A stretch of 27,285 nt of DNA from Chara braunii. Its lineage: Eukaryota > Streptophyta > Charophyceae > Charales > Characeae. A program made the translations under genes and the position numbers. Shown piece after piece: positions 26,629-27,285 of the stretch. How positions within the stretch are numbered: the stretch's first letter is position 1; each line of letters starts with the position of its first letter. The stretch lies in NCBI GenBank assembly GCA_003427395.1, contig BFEA01000711.1, positions 455,746 through 483,030 on the forward strand. The letters are read 5' to 3'. The notes beneath the pieces were generated by a model. That model saw only the letters and a program-made list of their open reading frames with translations, was not told the DNA's origin and ran no database searches.

Positions 26629-26873
26629 GCCAGAACGACGCTGGCCGGCGCTGGGGTGTTGCCCTGTGACCTGCTGATGCAGGAGCGTGAGGCCTAGTAG
26701 AGAGATCTGGGGATGCTTTGGGGTGGGCATCCCACTGGACAACTAAGGGTTGCTGCTGGGACGACGCTGGTCAGAGCTGGGGTGAGTTGTGTTGCCCTGT
26801 AACCCAGCATGATGTGGAGGTGTGAGACCTGGAAGAGCTCGGCAGGGAGTAGGACAGTGTTGGAGTGCTTTGG
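26629..26873 (+). repeat. Imperfect tandem repeat, two units
   Basis: Units (26629-26722 and 26756-26873) share GACGACGCTGG, GCTGGGGTG, GTTGCCCTGT, GAG-CCT and GGATGCTTTGG / GGAGTGCTTTGG, with indels. Confidence 0.5.
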
Positions 26874-26879
26874 AAGAGT

Positions 26880-27225
26880 TTGTCAGGGATTTCAAGGGTT
26901 TTGAGCAATTGTAGGACCTATGAGGTCTATTCCCATGTTTTTCGTACTGCTCAGACGTTTTCTCAAGAGCCCGAGGTGAGTTGGAGAAGGAGAAGGTGGG
27001 ATATTACGCGTCCTACTAGTAAGGGAGCTAGCTGGTAGGACGGGAATAGGGTACAGCAGCAGCGGAGATGGTGGCTCTGCTGCGGTAAGTCTTGCCGGAG
27101 TGGGGTACAAGGGACGGATTGGGGGTGTTTGAGTCTTTTAGGTGAGTGGGAGAAATGAATGGTGGGATATCAAGCATCCTTCTAGTGCAGGGGCTAGCTG
27201 GTAGGATGGAAATAGGGTACATTTT
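26880..27225 (+). repeat. Family D body sequences, one long and one partial copy
   Basis: 26890-27110 resembles 4843-5095 of the nested retroelement (ATTGTAGGAC, TCTATTCCCAT, TCCTACTAGT, AGCTGGTAGGA, CAGCAGC-G-AGATGGTGGCT, GTCTTGCCGGAGTG). A second partial copy at 27160-27225 has CATCCTTCTAGTG and AGCTGGTAGGATGGAAATAG. Neither has the hairpin tail within the window. Confidence 0.6.
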
Positions 27226-27285
27226 ACATCTTCGACTCACACGGGTCCTACCGGACCCGACTTAGGGCCGGAGGGACACACCAGG
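27226..27285. other. Right edge, no gene
   Basis: A small hairpin GGGTCC-TACC-GGACCC is at about 27244-27259. Confidence 0.3.

Overview
This looks like a gene-poor, repeat-dense stretch of a eukaryotic nuclear genome. There are no bacterial-type operons. Reading frames are short and broken, there are poly(A)-tailed insertions, a Ty3/gypsy retroelement, long microsatellites, and an assembly gap (20 N at 15238-15257, single N at 8073, 8530, 8710 and 14034). Three copies of TTTAGGG at 14547 match the plant-type telomere unit. With the L1-like LINEs and the Ty3-type retroelement, they suggest a streptophyte with a large repetitive genome; a charophyte such as Chara is possible. That assignment is inference.

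Layout. 1-98 is the reverse-strand 3' tail of a LINE-related element. 671-1257 holds two 172-bp inverted-repeat elements bounded by TTAA (family A). 2443-3750 carries the only convincing host-gene piece: on the minus strand, the terminal exon of a single-pass membrane protein with a long basic, Ser/Pro-rich tail. 4342-7428 holds a family A element followed by a decayed LINE (copy A) with a 0.55-kb poly(A) retroelement nested in its reverse transcriptase. 8596-9612 holds dispersed repeats and a foldback structure. 9689-12867 contains five family B foldback elements with TA-flanked ends, tandem repeats, another LINE-type tail, and two tRNA-like units with a family B element between them. 13276-16740 holds a perfect 22-bp hairpin, a 36-bp tandem repeat, a telomere-like tract, microsatellites, further family A elements and a perfect 75-bp duplication. 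16850-17640 has a LINE 3' fragment (copy C) and a cluster of tails. 17950-18495 is a diverged direct repeat. 18545-22207 is a frameshifted Ty3/gypsy pol region. 22485-22760 is a GIY-YIG nuclease-like fragment. 24295-24355 is a tRNA-like sequence. 25137-26034 is LINE copy B, abutting a family A end. The right edge has tandem repeats and copies of the nested element's body.

How the parts relate. LINE A, LINE C, the nested insertion and at least five dispersed fragments share one 3' module: a small stem-loop whose closing base pair changes in a compensated way between copies, then a GCTCCCCAC box and often a poly(A) tract. This fits a LINE mobilising itself and non-autonomous partners through a shared structured 3' tail. 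LINE A and LINE B can be aligned, and stops in one copy lie opposite Arg or Gln in the other, as expected from C-to-T decay. Nothing mobile here looks intact.
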